Notes under the pieces: generated by a model
The model's input: only the letters and a program-made list of their open reading frames with translations
Databases searched by the model: none
Told to the model about the DNA's origin: nothing
NCBI RefSeq assembly: GCF_037042905.1
Contig: NC_087261.1
Coordinates: 23,828,317-23,892,316 of the forward strand
DNA length: 64,000 nucleotides
Source: Lytechinus pictus
Lineage: Eukaryota > Echinodermata > Echinoidea > Temnopleuroida > Toxopneustidae
Reading direction: 5' to 3'
Shown here: positions 62,236-64,000 of the stretch, in pieces
Layout: every line of letters begins with the position of its first letter
How positions within the stretch are numbered: the stretch's first letter is position 1
Translations under genes and position numbers: made by a program

Positions 62236-62827
62236 TTAAAGGAGAATGAAACCCTTGAAACCAGCTGAATCCATATCAAAGAGAAAAATCAAAGAAACAT
62301 ATTGTTGAAAGTTTGAGGAAGATTGAATGAATAATAAGACAGTTATGAGCATTTGAATATTGAGATCACTAATGCCATGTAGTTCCTCCCATTAGCAATG
62401 CGACCAAGATCTGTGAAGTCACACACGTACAACTCCCTCATTACTCTAGTACTTATTTCACTTATATTCTCACTTTTATAGAGTCTATCACAAGGTGAGG
62501 TTTTTTTCTTATGAGAGGACAAGTACAGAGGTTTCACAACATTATATCATTGATGAATCGTTTGTCATAGGATTAGAATGAGCAAAAAGAGATGTTTTGG
62601 GGTATATTTTCAGTGTCCACAAGGGGAGAGTTGTTCATCCGTGACATTATAGATCTTGGTCGCATTGCCAATGGCAGGATCTCCATAGCATTAGTGATCT
62701 CGACATTCAAATGCTCATAACTCTTCTATTGCTAGTCATATTTTACTCAAACTTTTGTTGATCTTATTCTTTGATTTTTCTGCTTTCACAAAAGCTAACT
62801 TGCTCCAAGAGTTTCATTCTCCTTCAA
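62236..62827. mobile_element. TTAA-type MITE, member 3, downstream of the HECT gene
   Basis: It begins TTAAAGGAGAATGAAACCC and ends GTTTCATTCTCCTTCAA. The interior has GAAAGTTTGAGGAAGATTG and AATAATAAGACAGTTATGAG, matching the other members. Confidence 0.8.
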
Positions 62828-62949
62828 CTAAAATCAATTTACCTGGTAATTTTGTAGGTGCACATAAATCAGTTGGAAAACAATCTTATTTCAATTTCGA
62901 TATCTTTTCAACTTAATGTTTTAAAGATTATTTATCATTCTCATCAAGA

Positions 62950-63330
62950 TGTTTTTAGTCAATTAGTCGCGTAAATTTAGAACTTAAATGGTTCATATTC
63001 ATATTGGTTATGAATTATATGAATTTAACTTTTAATTGTATATTATATAGATATTTACATAGACGTCTCATTGCTTATTCTCGCTGTATTTATAGCATTA
63101 TCTTATATATATATATATATATATATTCAAAGTTCAATGTGATATAATATGCCATATATGACATAAAATGTCTTTCATCGCTGCAATGATGTGTCTGTCA
63201 AACTGAAACACAATGGGTTTTTAGTCAACAAGTCTTGTAAATTTAGAACTTTAATGGTTCATATTCATATTCATATTTTTTTATAAATTATATGAATTTA
63301 ACTTTTAATTGTATTTCATTATGTTATCTG
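62950..63330. repeat. Direct duplication of ~95 bp
   Basis: TTTTAGTCAA...GTAAATTTAGAACTT...GGTTCATATTCATAT...TATATGAATTTAAC occurs at about 62955-63042 and 63218-63315, with a TA microsatellite (63104-63126) between. Confidence 0.75.
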
Positions 63331-64000
63331 TTGTTATCTATTCAATTTTCTTCACCTTTTGATACATCTAGTATATTATTACATTCATCTGTTTCGTTGT
63401 ATTCCATTTCATTTATATTTTATATGGTGTTACTGAAAAAAATGAAAGGTCAAATTAACTTTATCTTCATAATAAAGTTGAGTCTCAGTTGTACTGTCGA
63501 ATGCAATGATTCTGTATTGTATATGTTTGTTTATATCTGCTGGAAATGAGTATGAATTGAATCATGTAGAGAGAGTTGCAGTTTCAGGGTTACGTGATCA
63601 AGGTCAAAGTTCATCAAAGGTCATTGAGCTTTATACAAATTTGGGTATCAAAATAAAACAACGAAAAAATATAAAAAATAAGGCTAAGGTTTTGAATTTG
63701 ATAAATTAATAATGAAAGTAAAAATATCAAACGTATATATAAGTGTCGTCAAAATATCGAAACAAAACAAATATCGGATCCATAGTTTAAGGTCATCTTT
63801 AGTCAAAACTTTATCGACTTGAGAAAAAGAAGTAATTTAAGTCAGGATTTTTAATTTTCAAGTAAGCTGTAAAATGATTAGTCAGCATTATGGTAAACAT
63901 TAGTAGAATTGCTTACATGTATCATACAGTAAATGAGTAAACATGTAATCTTAAGTTACTGGGTCAAGGTCAAAGATCATTTCAGATCAATGATGCGAAT

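Noticed and set aside
1..64000. CRISPR arrays, prokaryotic operons, riboswitches, integrated viral genes
   Set aside because: No regularly spaced identical repeats with unique spacers, no gene clusters of that kind and no viral capsid, polymerase or integrase motifs; the only reverse transcriptase is the LINE.

Overview
The window is animal nuclear DNA and most likely comes from an echinoderm, probably a sea urchin. It has AT-rich intergenic sequence, spliced genes with short GT-AG exons, many microsatellites and G/C homopolymers, and a dense load of small inverted-repeat transposons, tRNA-headed SINEs and one LINE. The assignment rests on repeat character and recalled echinoid repeat families, not on a database search. 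There are no prokaryotic features.

Layout. 1-29.6 kb is mostly non-coding. It holds short nonautonomous DNA transposons (several with 8-bp target duplications), simple repeats, a recent 1-kb direct duplication (26.05-28.32 kb) in which both copies carry the same SINE, and a few short candidate exons of unknown genes (6.04, 14.26, 14.43-14.72 and 18.24-18.45 kb). 29.66-32.02 kb (+) is the 3' part of a gene for a single-pass membrane protein with a long basic, Cys-containing tail; its 5' exons are not securely placed. 32.0-39.9 kb is repeat-rich spacer.

39.955-59.941 kb (+) is the main gene. It has 17 exons with a consistent reading frame, from an ATG to a stop, for a protein of about 928 residues. 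The C-terminal half is a HECT ubiquitin-ligase domain of the small-HERC type. The N-terminal half has no RCC1 repeats; instead it has three tandem copies of a roughly 114-residue helical module, each built from an exon pair with the same lengths and phases. Its introns hold many transposable elements: a CR1/L2-like LINE in antisense (54.3-57.6 kb, broken by one stop and with an altered endonuclease motif), two SINEs, a hAT-like element, TTAA-flanked MITEs, and a tandem pair of TIR elements whose terminal motif also recurs inside them.

59.94-64 kb is downstream spacer. It holds a 933-bp hAT-type element with perfect 8-bp target duplications around a decayed array of about 105-115-bp units, another TTAA-type MITE, and a short duplicated AT-rich segment.

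The genes show no operon-like or pathway link. The host-gene content is one ubiquitin ligase and one orphan membrane protein; nearly all the remaining structure is mobile DNA and repeats.
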